This document shows, piece by piece, positions 7,659 through 16,736 of a stretch of 64,000 nt of DNA. The notes under the pieces are model-generated. The model had not been told where the DNA came from, did not search any database, and worked only from the letters and a program-made list of their open reading frames with translations. The DNA is from Vibrio echinoideorum (GTDB lineage Bacteria > Pseudomonadota > Gammaproteobacteria > Enterobacterales > Vibrionaceae): positions 1,488,001 to 1,552,000 of the forward strand of contig NZ_AP025484.1 in assembly GCF_024347455.1 (NCBI RefSeq). Reading direction: 5' to 3'. The position numbers and the translations under genes are program-made. Position 1 is the stretch's first letter. Every line of letters starts with the position of its first letter.

Positions 7659-9377
7659 ATGGTCAACGTTTCTTCTCAACAGAAAAAGATCCTCGATCTT
7701 GGCGTGTCTGTCGCAAGAGCGATCAGTGGTGAGTTGAGTCTGAATTATCGGGGAGAACGTCTCTATAAAGGCAATATCCCCTGTTATTACCAGTCTGCAC
7801 ACACTAACGATCTCACCTTTGTGTCTCGCCATGAGTTGAAAAACAGCAAGCTTTCGATGCAAGGTAAGATCGATTCATCGGCATTACGACTCTTGCTTTC
7901 AGATGCTGTTCTTCATTACTCATTGCGACCGAAAAACGAAGTCGAACGTCTGTTATATGATTTCTGCGAACAGGTACGAATTGAATCGCAAGTCCCGTCT
8001 TATCTGAAGGGCGTGATCACTAGTATTCAATTCAACTTTGCGTATTGGAGCGACCAATATCATCAAAATGGCTTTACCGAATCACGAATAGGCATGTTGC
8101 TGTTTACACTGATGCAGGTCATCCACACCCGCTTGACTGGCGTTCCGGTGTCTGAGCCTATCGCTGAGACCATTGAATCGACTCTCGCTGGCATCGTGCC
8201 TACTTTTGGTCACTGCCTGAAGCGCTTAAAGCAACATCGAGCCGACCAGCAACAGTTTGCCCACTATGCCAATGAGCTTGCAACCCTTGCACAAGAGTTA
8301 ATCATCCAAGAGCAAGAAAGTGATAACTCGCCCACTCCAACGGTCGAAGAAGACATTAAGATCCTTGCGCAGCTAGCCTTGATTGTTGATGGTGACATTC
8401 AAGATGAAGACGTCGATAGCGACATAACGGGCAGTAGTAAGGTATTCGAACTGTCAGGCGCCAATTATCAGGTCTTTAATTCAGAATTTGATCAAGTCAT
8501 CGCGGCAGGCAAACTCGTCAGGCGCGCCCTATTACTCGAACTGAGACAAAAGCTGACTGATGACATCATGGCGAGACAAGTAAACACTCGCCGTTTAGCC
8601 GCTATGCTCACTCGCTTTGTTGCCACGCCACAAAGGAACCGACGTCAGGATCATTTAGAAGAAGGCATTGTTAACGCCACTACCATCACCAAGCTCATCA
8701 CTTCGCCATTGGATCGCACTGTCTTTTATCAACCTGACATCGGCGCATCTCACCAATGTGCCATCACGTTTTTAATGGATTGCTCAGGTTCAATGCAAAA
8801 GCACAGTCACAAGTTAAGCCTGTTGATGGATACGATTCTTAAATCCGTTGGACTGGCCAACATTCCATTTGAGATCATTGGATTCACGACCAATAACTGG
8901 AACGGTGGAAAAGTTTATCGACAGTGGCTTAAACAAGGCCAACCAAAGCACCCAGGCCGGTTGAACGAAGTTCGGCACATCGTGTTTAAGGATTTTGATA
9001 CACATTGGAGACGATCTCGCCTTGGCATTGCTAGCCTTCGTAAAGCAGACATCTTTAAAGAAGGGATTGATGGCGAAGCAGTGCAGTTCGCTAGCCTGCG
9101 TTTAAAGCAGCACAGTGCACAACGAAAGGTTTTGATCGTGTTCTCAGACGGCTGTCCGATGGATACCGCCACCAGCACCGCCAACGATCAGTTCTATTTG
9201 GATAACCATCTCAAACAAGTCATTGAACGCGAGTCGACCAAAAACGGTATTGAGATTCATGGCGTAGGGATGGGCGTCGATTTAAGCCCGTACTACCGCA
9301 GTAACATCACCTTAGATGTGCAGGAGAGCTGCCTGTTCGGGTTATGTAAGAACGTATTTGAAATGCTAAAGCGTTAG
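7659..9377 (+). CDS. CobT-like VWA-domain protein
   Basis: 572 aa. The N-terminal half (about 1-340) resembles CobT-type proteins, with an acidic, low-complexity patch near 215-255. The C-terminal von Willebrand A domain has the metal-ion site DCSGS (D374, S376, S378) and the later FSDGCPMD motif. It forms a two-gene unit with the CobS-like ATPase 3 nt upstream and has a GGAG site. A strong terminator follows at 9437. In related systems the VWA protein recruits the AAA+ ring to its substrate protein. The true client is unknown. Confidence 0.8.
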   Translation: MVNVSSQQKKILDLGVSVARAISGELSLNYRGERLYKGNIPCYYQSAHTNDLTFVSRHELKNSKLSMQGKIDSSALRLLLSDAVLHYSLRPKNEVERLLYDFCEQVRIESQVPSYLKGVITSIQFNFAYWSDQYHQNGFTESRIGMLLFTLMQVIHTRLTGVPVSEPIAETIESTLAGIVPTFGHCLKRLKQHRADQQQFAHYANELATLAQELIIQEQESDNSPTPTVEEDIKILAQLALIVDGDIQDEDVDSDITGSSKVFELSGANYQVFNSEFDQVIAAGKLVRRALLLELRQKLTDDIMARQVNTRRLAAMLTRFVATPQRNRRQDHLEEGIVNATTITKLITSPLDRTVFYQPDIGASHQCAITFLMDCSGSMQKHSHKLSLLMDTILKSVGLANIPFEIIGFTTNNWNGGKVYRQWLKQGQPKHPGRLNEVRHIVFKDFDTHWRRSRLGIASLRKADIFKEGIDGEAVQFASLRLKQHSAQRKVLIVFSDGCPMDTATSTANDQFYLDNHLKQVIERESTKNGIEIHGVGMGVDLSPYYRSNITLDVQESCLFGLCKNVFEMLKR

Positions 9378-9436
9378 GCTTTTTGTTTATACGTGCACTC
9401 AATGAGAAGTGAAATTTCGGGGAGCAGTGAAGTATT

Positions 9437-9459
9437 GGCTAGCAGGCCGCTAGCCTTTT
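9437..9459 (+). terminator. Rho-independent terminator after the cobST-like pair
   Basis: Perfect 7-bp stem GGCTAGC / GCTAGCC with a 5-nt loop, followed by TTTT. Confidence 0.8.
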
Positions 9460-9473
9460 CTAGAGGATATTCT

Positions 9474-9562
9474 TAAGAGATAGCAGCAGCTAAGAGATAA
9501 CAAGTAACTAGGAAATAGCGAGCAACTAAGAGATAGCAAGCAACTAAAAGACAGCAAGCAAC
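9474..9562. repeat. 18-nt tandem repeat, five copies
   Basis: Unit TAAGAGATAGCAAGCAAC. Copies begin at 9474 (17 nt), 9491, 9509, 9527 and 9545, with 0-3 differences each. The last copy forms the stop codon and last codons of the convergent tauE gene. Confidence 0.85.
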
Positions 9563-10311
9563 GACCATGCAGACACAGCCATCAGATACCCACCAATCAA
9601 CATCAGCACCGTAAACACCAGCTTTCTTAATTGGTCATTAGACAACGGTGGCGGGAAACGTCGAGCAAACATCGTGACAAGCGCCACCAAGGGGACAGCA
9701 ATAGCGGATAGCCACAGTATGCTCGGTTCCATGTCGCCTGCAACGTAGACATTGACAGTACGCGACATCGACGTACAAGCGAACACCATCAGCAGTGTGC
9801 TTCGCACCAGATCGAGTGTAAAAGGTTGCCGATAGAGATGATAAACAATCGGAGGGCCCGCCATCCCAAATAACCCGCCCGCTAAACCAGAGCTAAATCC
9901 TGATATAAGGAATGATACCGTTGCCGAACGATCCTTTCTGGTTTTAGGTTTGAACATAAAACTCAAACCTGCGAATAGCACCATCGCACCCAATAGCCCT
10001 CGCAAGATATTGGTCGCAGAGTCACTCAACTCGTCCAGCAAAAACACCCCCATCGATACACCGGGAATAATACCGATGACTAACACCACCAGAATTTTGA
10101 GCTCCCCAAGCAGTGGCTTACCCATCAAAGCGACAAAGCAATTAAACAAAGTCACAATACTGACCACAGCAGCAATAACGGGTAAGGAAACCAGATTAAG
10201 ACTGACCGTTAAACCAATTACAATGATCCCAAGACCAAACCCCGTGACGGTTTGGAAATAGGTACCCACCGCGATGGTGGCAAGAATGGCGAGTAAAACA
10301 GGTAACTCCAT
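9544..10311 (-). CDS. tauE: TauE/SafE family sulfite/sulfonate exporter
   Basis: Inner-membrane TauE/SafE (TSUP) protein of about 255 aa with roughly eight hydrophobic segments and Gly-rich turns such as GFSSGLAGGLFGMAGPP mid-protein. In sulfonate degraders these proteins export the sulfite released by Xsc. The ATG at 10311 has AGGA 7 nt upstream; a TTG at 10317 is a weaker alternative. It lies 73 nt downstream of pta on the same strand, so a pta-tauE operon is likely. Its last codons run into the 18-nt tandem repeat. Confidence 0.85.
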   Translation of the reverse strand: MELPVLLAILATIAVGTYFQTVTGFGLGIIVIGLTVSLNLVSLPVIAAVVSIVTLFNCFVALMGKPLLGELKILVVLVIGIIPGVSMGVFLLDELSDSATNILRGLLGAMVLFAGLSFMFKPKTRKDRSATVSFLISGFSSGLAGGLFGMAGPPIVYHLYRQPFTLDLVRSTLLMVFACTSMSRTVNVYVAGDMEPSILWLSAIAVPLVALVTMFARRFPPPLSNDQLRKLVFTVLMLIGGYLMAVSAWSLLAVF

Positions 10312-10384
10312 CAGCAATCCTAATTAGGTTGTTTAGGGTTTTATTTTGGGTGCAAGATTCAGTATTAACTTCGGGAGCTAAATG

Positions 10385-11464
10385 TTAATACCTAAAATCA
10401 AACGTCGACTCTTCTCTTTCTTCAACATCAGCTTCAGTATCAATATCAGCGTTAGAATCAGACACTTTCCCTTGCTGCGCTTGTACCGCGGTCACCGCGA
10501 TCACATTAAAGATATCTTGCGCGCTACACCCTCTCGATAGGTCATTGGCAGGTTGATTCAGGCCTTGTAATAACGGTCCAATCGCAACTGCCCCACCTAA
10601 CCTCTCCGCAAGCTTATAACCAATATTACCGGCTTCTAAATTGGGGAATATCAACACGTTCGATTGACCTTTCACCTCTGAATCAGGCAGCTTTTTAGCC
10701 GCTATCTCAGTCACAATTGCGGCGTCGAGTTGAACATCTTGATCGACGGCGATTCCGGGGCAACGTTGTTTAACTAACTGAGCCGCGTTACGAACCTTAT
10801 CGACCGATTCATGCTTGGCACTGCCGTTGGTAGAAAAAGAAAGCATCGCCACCTTAGGTTGCTCCATCAGTAACGTTTGGGCACTTTTCGATGCGGCAAC
10901 CGCAATGGATGCTAATTCCGCTTCATTGGGATCAATCACCAAACCGCAATCGCTGAAAATCATGCCGCCTTTAAGATTATGGAAAGGCTCACACAACATC
11001 ATCAGAAAGAAACTGGACACCAATTCACTGTCTGGCGCGGGGCCGATAATCTGAAGCGCAGCTCGCACCACATCAGACGTGGTATAAACCGCACCATTAA
11101 CTGTGCCATCGACCAGCCCCTCTCTGACCATCAAATTGGCAAAAACGAGTGGGTCTAGAACCAACTCTAGAGCGTCATCGTAAGTCATACCTTTCGCTTT
11201 TCTTAGCGTATACAACCGCTCAGCGAGCACTTCTTTGAGTGATGACGCCTGTGGGGAAACAATATGAATGCCTACAAGATCAATGTGATGTAATTCTGCA
11301 GCAGCGATGATCGCTGGTTCATCCCCTACTAGGGTGATGTGAGCGAGCTGTTTGTCTATCGCCATTCTTGCGGCTGCTAGTACTCGCGGGTCCTCAGCTT
11401 CACTCAAAACCACTCGCTTACGATCTAAGTGAGCCTTATCAATAATCCGTTCAATCGCCTTCAT
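10385..11464 (-). CDS. pta: Phosphate acetyltransferase (short type)
   Basis: Converts the acetyl phosphate made by Xsc into acetyl-CoA. The short PTA_PTB form starts MKAIERII and carries VVLSEAEDPRVLAAAR, VNGAVYTTSDVVRAAL and the C-terminal NVLIFPNLEAGNIGYKLAERLGG region, all typical of the family. The start at 11464 (359 aa) matches the family N-terminus better than the ATG at 11476. The last 25 residues are an acidic tail (Asp/Glu-rich) not usual for the family. It is divergent from the IclR gene and probably cotranscribed with tauE. A separate housekeeping Pta is expected elsewhere in the genome. Confidence 0.92.
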   Translation of the reverse strand: MKAIERIIDKAHLDRKRVVLSEAEDPRVLAAARMAIDKQLAHITLVGDEPAIIAAAELHHIDLVGIHIVSPQASSLKEVLAERLYTLRKAKGMTYDDALELVLDPLVFANLMVREGLVDGTVNGAVYTTSDVVRAALQIIGPAPDSELVSSFFLMMLCEPFHNLKGGMIFSDCGLVIDPNEAELASIAVAASKSAQTLLMEQPKVAMLSFSTNGSAKHESVDKVRNAAQLVKQRCPGIAVDQDVQLDAAIVTEIAAKKLPDSEVKGQSNVLIFPNLEAGNIGYKLAERLGGAVAIGPLLQGLNQPANDLSRGCSAQDIFNVIAVTAVQAQQGKVSDSNADIDTEADVEEREESTFDFRY

Positions 11465-11487
11465 CTTAAATTCCATTTATTGAGATT

Positions 11488-11497
11488 AATTGTTCCA
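11488..11497. promoter_or_regulatory. GGAACAATT-type motif upstream of pta
   Basis: AATTGTTCCA on the plus strand, i.e. TGGAACAATT in the pta sense, 24 nt before the pta start. It matches the motif in the xsc promoter, making it a candidate site for the divergent IclR regulator. Confidence 0.35.
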
Positions 11498-11617
11498 TAA
11501 TTTATATTTATATTATTAGAATAATAAAAAAGGTCAAATTTTATTCAGATAATTGAAGAATAATGATTTGGTATGTACACTCTTAGGCATAGACATATCG
11601 CAAGGATGGATCATTAT

Positions 11618-12400
11618 ATGCAAACAGAAACACCACCAGTTCAAGGGGATACACCGACTCTCCGACTTTTTGCACTATTAGAGGTGATAGCGCAAAAAGA
11701 CGAGTTTATTTCTCTTCAAGGATTAGTCGAAGAAACTGGACTACCAAAACCGACCCTGCACCGAATGCTTCAGCAGTTAGAAGCAGCAGGCATCATTCAA
11801 AGAGACGGCGATGAGAAGCACTACAGCTCAGGTATTCGACTCAGAAAGCTTGCCGAAAACCTACTGTTGAATAGCACCATGCACAGCGCTCGACGCACTA
11901 TCCTTGAAAACCTGAGAGCAGAAGTCGGCGAAAGCTGTAACCTAACGGCGCTATCAAGTGGCGAGATCATCTATCTTGATCGTGCAGAAACTGAAGCCCC
12001 CCTTCGTTTTCACCTACACCCAGGCTCTCGCGTCCCAGTGCATTGTTCAGCAAGCGGGAAATTGTTTTTAGCTCACATGTCTAAGTCACAGCGTCGAAGA
12101 CTGATTGAAAACGTGCCATTAACTCAATACACCTTAAATACCATTACCGACTATTCGACATTAGAGAAAGACATCGAAGAAGCGAAAATCCAAGGTTTTG
12201 CAATTGATGACGAAGAGTTTTTGCCGGGCTTAGTCTGTATCGCCGTGCTGATTCCGTCATCTACGGGTCAATCAAACCTCGGCCTCGCAATACAAGCACC
12301 TGTCATTCGATTAAGACCAGATGAAGCGATTAAATTCTTACCAGCGCTTCAAAAAGCGGCAAAAGCGCTCGCAAAAATAGAATCTGATAATTGGGGTTAG
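11618..12400 (+). CDS. IclR family transcriptional regulator
   Basis: N-terminal winged helix (LRLFALLEVIAQ, then VEETGLPKPTLHRMLQQLE) and a C-terminal IclR effector domain containing VPVHCSASGKLFLA. Divergent from pta-tauE and upstream of the aldehyde dehydrogenase, it is the likely local regulator of sulfonate use; the role is inferred from position. The preferred start is the ATG at 11618, with GGATGGA upstream (260 aa). In-frame ATGs at 11606 and 11573 are possible. Taurine clusters commonly use a GntR/MocR-type TauR instead, so an IclR here is a variation. Confidence 0.88.
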   Translation: MQTETPPVQGDTPTLRLFALLEVIAQKDEFISLQGLVEETGLPKPTLHRMLQQLEAAGIIQRDGDEKHYSSGIRLRKLAENLLLNSTMHSARRTILENLRAEVGESCNLTALSSGEIIYLDRAETEAPLRFHLHPGSRVPVHCSASGKLFLAHMSKSQRRRLIENVPLTQYTLNTITDYSTLEKDIEEAKIQGFAIDDEEFLPGLVCIAVLIPSSTGQSNLGLAIQAPVIRLRPDEAIKFLPALQKAAKALAKIESDNWG

Positions 12401-12473
12401 TTTTGATAATTTCAGCTTAACAGTAGGATCTGGCTTTAAGTACATATTGAAGCCTGTTGCCCCGTTGTCACTG

Positions 12474-12515
12474 TATTCGGCTAAACGGTATTCGGCCAAA
12501 CGATGTTTGGTCGAA
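12474..12515. promoter_or_regulatory. Palindrome plus direct repeat upstream of the aldehyde dehydrogenase
   Basis: Two 15-nt direct copies (12474-12488 and 12489-12503, sharing TATTCGGC/TAAACG). The second also forms a 25-nt inverted repeat: arm TTCGGCCAAAC (12491-12501), spacer GAT, arm GTTTGGTCGAA (12505-12515), one mismatch. No T-tract follows, so an operator is more likely than a terminator. It sits 68 nt before the dehydrogenase start. Confidence 0.5.
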
Positions 12516-12582
12516 ATCATTTTAACGCCCGCATTTATCATAAACAGCAACATACTTAAGTAATCACGACAAAGGAAACACG

Positions 12583-14010
12583 ATGCTAAACATTAACAAC
12601 AAGCACTTACTCTCTTTTATGGTGACAGAACCAACAAACGCTGTTTCGGTAACAAACCCGGCAACTGGGGAACTCGTAGGGCACGCACCTATTTTATCTG
12701 AGTCTGAATTAACAAGTGCTATCGAACGCGCTCACATAGCACAAAAAGAGTGGGCTCAAGTACCGGCTAAATCTCGCGCCGCATTACTTCATCGCTGGCA
12801 TCAACTGATCCTTGAAAACAAAGATGATCTTGCTCGGCTAATGACGATTGAACAAGGCAAACCGTTAGCCGAAGCAAAGGGCGAGATCGTTTATGGTGCG
12901 AGTTTTATAGAATGGTTCGCTGAAGAAGCGAAGCGAACCTATGGCGATTCAATCCCGAGTACAGTCGCGGGTAAACGCTTAGTTACGATCAAGCAACCTA
13001 TTGGAGTGGCTTGTGCCATTACCCCATGGAACTTTCCCACGGCGATGATCACGCGTAAAGCCGCACCTGCCTTAGCCGCGGGTTGTAGCTTTGTCGTGAA
13101 GCCGTCAGATGAGACACCACTGTCTGCGTTTGCTGTGGTTGAATTGGCTTACCAAGCGGGCATTCCGAAAGATCTACTTCAAGTCGTACTCGGTGAAAGC
13201 CCAGAGCAAGTGGGTGGTCTTTTCACCTCACACCCACTGATTAAAAAAATCTCTTTTACTGGTTCTACCCGAGTCGGCAGTATCTTGATGGCTCAAGCGG
13301 CGAAAGGAATCAAGCGTACCTCAATGGAACTGGGTGGCAACGCACCGTTTATCGTGTTTGACGATGCGGATATCGACGCTGCAGTTCAAGGCGCAATGGC
13401 TTCAAAATTCCGTAATGCAGGGCAAACCTGTGTCTGTGCAAACCGTTTCTATGTTCACAGCAAAGTATACGATGAGTTCGTGGCTAAGTTCGACCAAGCA
13501 GTACAGCTGCTTAAAATTGGAAACGGTTTAGACGAAGGCGTAACGGTTGGCCCTGTTATCAATGAAGGTGCTAAGCAAAACATCCAAGGATTGATAAACC
13601 GAGCTATTGAACAAGGTGCTAAACCTGTGACGCCACTTCAACAACTTGATGGACTCTTCCTTCAGCCCGTTGTTCTTAAAGATGTAAAACACAGCATGGA
13701 CATCGTTCAACAAGAGATTTTTGGCCCAGTCGCACCCGTGATGCAATTCGATACCGACGAAGAGCTCATCGAGATGGCCAACGATACAATTTACGGTTTA
13801 GCATCATACTTCTATAGCCAGAATATCCACCGTGTATGGAAAATCGCAGAAGCGCTTGAGTACGGAATGGTCGGCATCAATGATGGATTGATCTCTACCG
13901 AAGTCGCCCCTTTCGGTGGTGTTAAGCAATCAGGTATTGGCCGTGAAGGTGCCAAAGAAGGCATCGATGAGTACATGGACATTAAATATCTGTGTTTTGG
14001 TAGTAACTAG
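12583..14010 (+). CDS. NAD(P)-dependent aldehyde dehydrogenase, succinate-semialdehyde dehydrogenase (GabD) type
   Basis: 475 aa. The ALDH fold shows ITPWNFP (substrate/NAD region), FTGSTRVG, general base E249 in MELGG, and catalytic C283 in GQTCVCANR; the second Cys two residues later is typical of GabD-like enzymes. AAGGA precedes the ATG. Sequence favours succinate semialdehyde as substrate. The sulfonate setting raises the possibility of oxidising sulfoacetaldehyde or another short semialdehyde, which cannot be decided here. A possible operator lies just upstream and the gene appears monocistronic. Confidence 0.85.
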   Translation: MLNINNKHLLSFMVTEPTNAVSVTNPATGELVGHAPILSESELTSAIERAHIAQKEWAQVPAKSRAALLHRWHQLILENKDDLARLMTIEQGKPLAEAKGEIVYGASFIEWFAEEAKRTYGDSIPSTVAGKRLVTIKQPIGVACAITPWNFPTAMITRKAAPALAAGCSFVVKPSDETPLSAFAVVELAYQAGIPKDLLQVVLGESPEQVGGLFTSHPLIKKISFTGSTRVGSILMAQAAKGIKRTSMELGGNAPFIVFDDADIDAAVQGAMASKFRNAGQTCVCANRFYVHSKVYDEFVAKFDQAVQLLKIGNGLDEGVTVGPVINEGAKQNIQGLINRAIEQGAKPVTPLQQLDGLFLQPVVLKDVKHSMDIVQQEIFGPVAPVMQFDTDEELIEMANDTIYGLASYFYSQNIHRVWKIAEALEYGMVGINDGLISTEVAPFGGVKQSGIGREGAKEGIDEYMDIKYLCFGSN

Positions 14011-14011
14011 G

Positions 14012-14150
14012 TTTTGGCAGTAACGAAGCTATAGCCATAACGAAGCCTTATCGACAATGAAGATTTAGCGACAAAGAACATTTAATGGTTACAACGTTTT
14101 AGTGGTAAAGAAGCTTTGGTGATAACAACGTTTTAATGATAATGAAACTA
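14012..14150. repeat. Degenerate 17-18-nt tandem array
   Basis: About eight degenerate units following the pattern T-A/T-G-N-GGTAACAA-GAAGCTT, starting just after the dehydrogenase stop. The rest of the 14011-14378 gap holds only the terminator of the malate synthase gene. Confidence 0.55.
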
Positions 14151-14216
14151 TGACATTAGCGATTCCTAACTCTTAAATATCAAAAGCTTTAAAGCACCTA
14201 CCCCTTCAAAAAAACT

Positions 14217-14245
14217 CAAAAAAAAGCCGCGCTATAAAGCGCGGC
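14217..14245 (-). terminator. Rho-independent terminator of glcB
   Basis: Perfect 8-bp stem GCCGCGCT / AGCGCGGC with loop ATAA. On the minus strand it is followed by a run of eight T (14218-14225). Confidence 0.88.
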
Positions 14246-14378
14246 ACCTTGGGCTCGGTTTAAAAGGGTCTTTCTTTTCTTAGTGGTTTTATTATTTAGT
14301 GACGTTGTTATGTAATATCGTTTACTTTTTTATTTAGCTACTCAGCTATTCCAGTGTTGAACTATTTAGCAGTTTTGG

Positions 14379-16562
14379 TTATGTAAGTGCTTTCAACTTC
14401 AAACGCATCGCATGCAGCACTGGCTCGGTGTAACCACTTGGTTGAGCACAACCTTCGAATACCAACTGACACGCGGCTGAAAAGGCAATGCTGTTTTCAA
14501 AGTCAGGTGCCATATTACGGTAGCTCGGGTCACCAGCGTTTTGCTCATCAACCACTGCGGCCATGCGCTTCATGGTTTTCATTACTTGGGTTTCATTACA
14601 AATCTCATGGCGTAACCAGTTCGCAATATGTTGGCTTGAAATACGCAATGTCGCGCGGTCTTCCATCAAGCCTACATCATTGATATCCGGCACCTTAGAA
14701 CACCCGACACCTTGGTCAATCCAACGAACTACGTAGCCAAGAATACCTTGTGTATTGTTGTCCAATTCGTTTTGGATGTCTTGAGCGGTCAGCTTTTGCT
14801 TGCCTAATAGCGGAATAGTCAGAATATCGTCGACGTTCGCTCTCACTCGCTCACGAAGCTCTTTCTGACGACTTGGTACACTCACCTTGTGATAGTGCAG
14901 AGCATGCAAAGTCGCCGCAGTTGGAGAAGGAACCCAAGCAGTATTTGCGCCTGCTTGCGGATGACCAATTTTCGCATCCATCATCTTCGCCATATTGTCT
15001 GGTTCTGGCCACATGCCTTTACCAATCTGGGCTTTACCTTGCAGGCCACAAGCTAAGCCAAGATCGACGTTCTGATCTTCGTATGCACCAATCCAAGTCA
15101 TGGTTTTCAGCTGTGTTTTAGGCGCAAACGGGCCAGCTTCCATACTGGTATGAATTTCATCACCGGTTCGGTCTAAGAAACCGGTATTGATAAATACAAC
15201 ACGGTCTTTAGCGGCGCGAATACATTCTTTAAGGTTGACTGAGGTACGACGCTCCTCGTCCATGATACCGACTTTGATCGTGAATCGATCTAAGCCTAAT
15301 GCATCTTCAATGCGGCCAAATAATTCATTAGTAAACGCCACTTCTTCAGGGCCATGCATCTTAGGTTTTACTATATTGATGCTGTTCGCTGTCGAGTTTT
15401 GGTAAGCGCTGTTGCCTTTTAAATCATGCATTGCGATTAGCGAAGTGACCATGCCATCCATAATGCCTTCAGGTACTTCATTACCTTGATCATCAATAAT
15501 GGCTGGGTTGGTCATTAAGTGGCCCACGTTGCGTATAAACAACATACTGCGACCTTTAAGCGAAATCTCACCACCGGTGACACTGGTGTATTGGCGGTCT
15601 GGGTTCAAGCTACGAACGATGGTTTTACCATTTTTCTGTAACGACTCTTGCAAGTCGCCTTTCATCAAACCGAGCCAGTTACTGTAGGCCAGAGCTTTAT
15701 CTTCACCATCGACTGCGGCAACAGAGTCTTCGCAATCCATAATGGTGGTGAGTGCCGCTTCCACTAACACATCTTTAATGCCAGCAACATCAACGCTGCC
15801 AATTGGTGCGCTCGGGTCAATTTGAATTTCAATATGTAGGTTGTTGTGCTTGATCAGAATACTTGAAGGCGCACTCGCATCACCTTGGTAGCCAATAAAC
15901 TGGCTATGATCAATTAGAGTGACTTCTTCGCCGTTATCTAGTGTCGCCGTCAGCGTGTTACCAATGCTCACGTTGCTGATACTGTATTTGGTCACGTCTT
16001 TATGAGAAACACCATTTAACGGCGCAGCATCATCAAGGAACTCGCGGGCATAAGTGACTACTTTGGCGCCGCGAACTGGGTTAAAGCTTCCGCCTTTCTC
16101 AGCACCATCACTTTCGCTGATGACATCCGTTCCGTAGAGCGCATCATATAAGCTACCCCAACGTGCGTTTGCTGCATTAAGTGCAAAGCGTGCGTTCATA
16201 ATAGGTACAACAAGCTGTGGACCCGCTTGTGTTGCAATTTCAGGCTCAACGCTTGCAGTGGTGACTTGAAAGTCATCGCCTTCAGGGACTAAGTAGCCAA
16301 TCTGTTGTAGGAACTGTTTGTACTCTGCCACATCCAATGTTTGTCCTGCACGCTCTTGGTGCCAAACATCAATTTGGTGTTGAAGGTCTTCACGCTTAAT
16401 AAGCAATGCGCGATTCTTTGGAGCCAAGTCTGCAAGGATATCTGCAAAAGATTGCCAAAAGTCTTCTGCGATAATGCCCGTTCCAGGAATGACCTGCTCA
16501 TTAATTAATTGGTAGAGGGTGCTATCAATGCTCAAGCTTCCCTGTTGAATACGACTGCTCAT
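14379..16562 (-). CDS. glcB: Malate synthase G
   Basis: Condenses glyoxylate with acetyl-CoA to malate, the second enzyme of the glyoxylate shunt. At 727 aa it is the full monomeric G-type length. Conserved regions include [28 protein letters not shown] and the C-terminal [17 protein letters not shown]. It is monocistronic with its own terminator and lies upstream-to-upstream with a LysR regulator and isocitrate lyase. Its promoter region (16563-16736) carries a 19-nt repeat and the 20-nt element shared with the aceA promoter. It allows growth on the acetyl-CoA produced from sulfonates. Confidence 0.96.
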   Translation of the reverse strand: MSSRIQQGSLSIDSTLYQLINEQVIPGTGIIAEDFWQSFADILADLAPKNRALLIKREDLQHQIDVWHQERAGQTLDVAEYKQFLQQIGYLVPEGDDFQVTTASVEPEIATQAGPQLVVPIMNARFALNAANARWGSLYDALYGTDVISESDGAEKGGSFNPVRGAKVVTYAREFLDDAAPLNGVSHKDVTKYSISNVSIGNTLTATLDNGEEVTLIDHSQFIGYQGDASAPSSILIKHNNLHIEIQIDPSAPIGSVDVAGIKDVLVEAALTTIMDCEDSVAAVDGEDKALAYSNWLGLMKGDLQESLQKNGKTIVRSLNPDRQYTSVTGGEISLKGRSMLFIRNVGHLMTNPAIIDDQGNEVPEGIMDGMVTSLIAMHDLKGNSAYQNSTANSINIVKPKMHGPEEVAFTNELFGRIEDALGLDRFTIKVGIMDEERRTSVNLKECIRAAKDRVVFINTGFLDRTGDEIHTSMEAGPFAPKTQLKTMTWIGAYEDQNVDLGLACGLQGKAQIGKGMWPEPDNMAKMMDAKIGHPQAGANTAWVPSPTAATLHALHYHKVSVPSRQKELRERVRANVDDILTIPLLGKQKLTAQDIQNELDNNTQGILGYVVRWIDQGVGCSKVPDINDVGLMEDRATLRISSQHIANWLRHEICNETQVMKTMKRMAAVVDEQNAGDPSYRNMAPDFENSIAFSAACQLVFEGCAQPSGYTEPVLHAMRLKLKALT

Positions 16563-16616
16563 AAAATCTCTCTCAAACTAACTGATGACTACTCAATAAT
16601 TCTACGTAACTGGATT

Positions 16617-16673
16617 AAATTTACGTTCCTAGCTCAAATTTACGTTACTAGCTTAAACTTACTTAACAGGCAT
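16617..16673. repeat. 19-nt tandem repeat upstream of glcB
   Basis: Copies at 16617-16635 and 16636-16654 (AAATTTACGTTACTAGCTT type, 3 differences), with a degenerate third copy to 16673. It lies 55-110 nt upstream of the glcB start. Confidence 0.7.
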
Positions 16674-16704
16674 GAATTTAGCTAATTTATGCCGTTTATA
16701 CTGG

Positions 16705-16724
16705 ATATTCATATAAAAAATACC
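16705..16724. promoter_or_regulatory. 20-nt element, copy 1 (glcB side of lysR)
   Basis: ATATTCATATAAAAAATACC, repeated perfectly at 17683-17702. The two copies bracket the LysR gene and fall in the promoter regions of glcB and aceA. A shared LysR-type binding site is the simplest explanation. Confidence 0.55.
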
Positions 16725-16736
16725 CTACAAACTGTG

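Noticed and set aside
6672..9377. True aerobic cobaltochelatase (cobalamin synthesis)
   Set aside because: No CobN and no other corrin genes nearby; the pair sits in a sulfonate cluster.
9474..9562. CRISPR-like array
   Set aside because: Units are contiguous with no spacers, short, and not palindromic; there are no cas genes.
14387..15687. Several 60-100-aa plus-strand ORFs opposite malate synthase G
   Set aside because: Antisense shadows of a well-conserved gene, with no ribosome sites and no family features.
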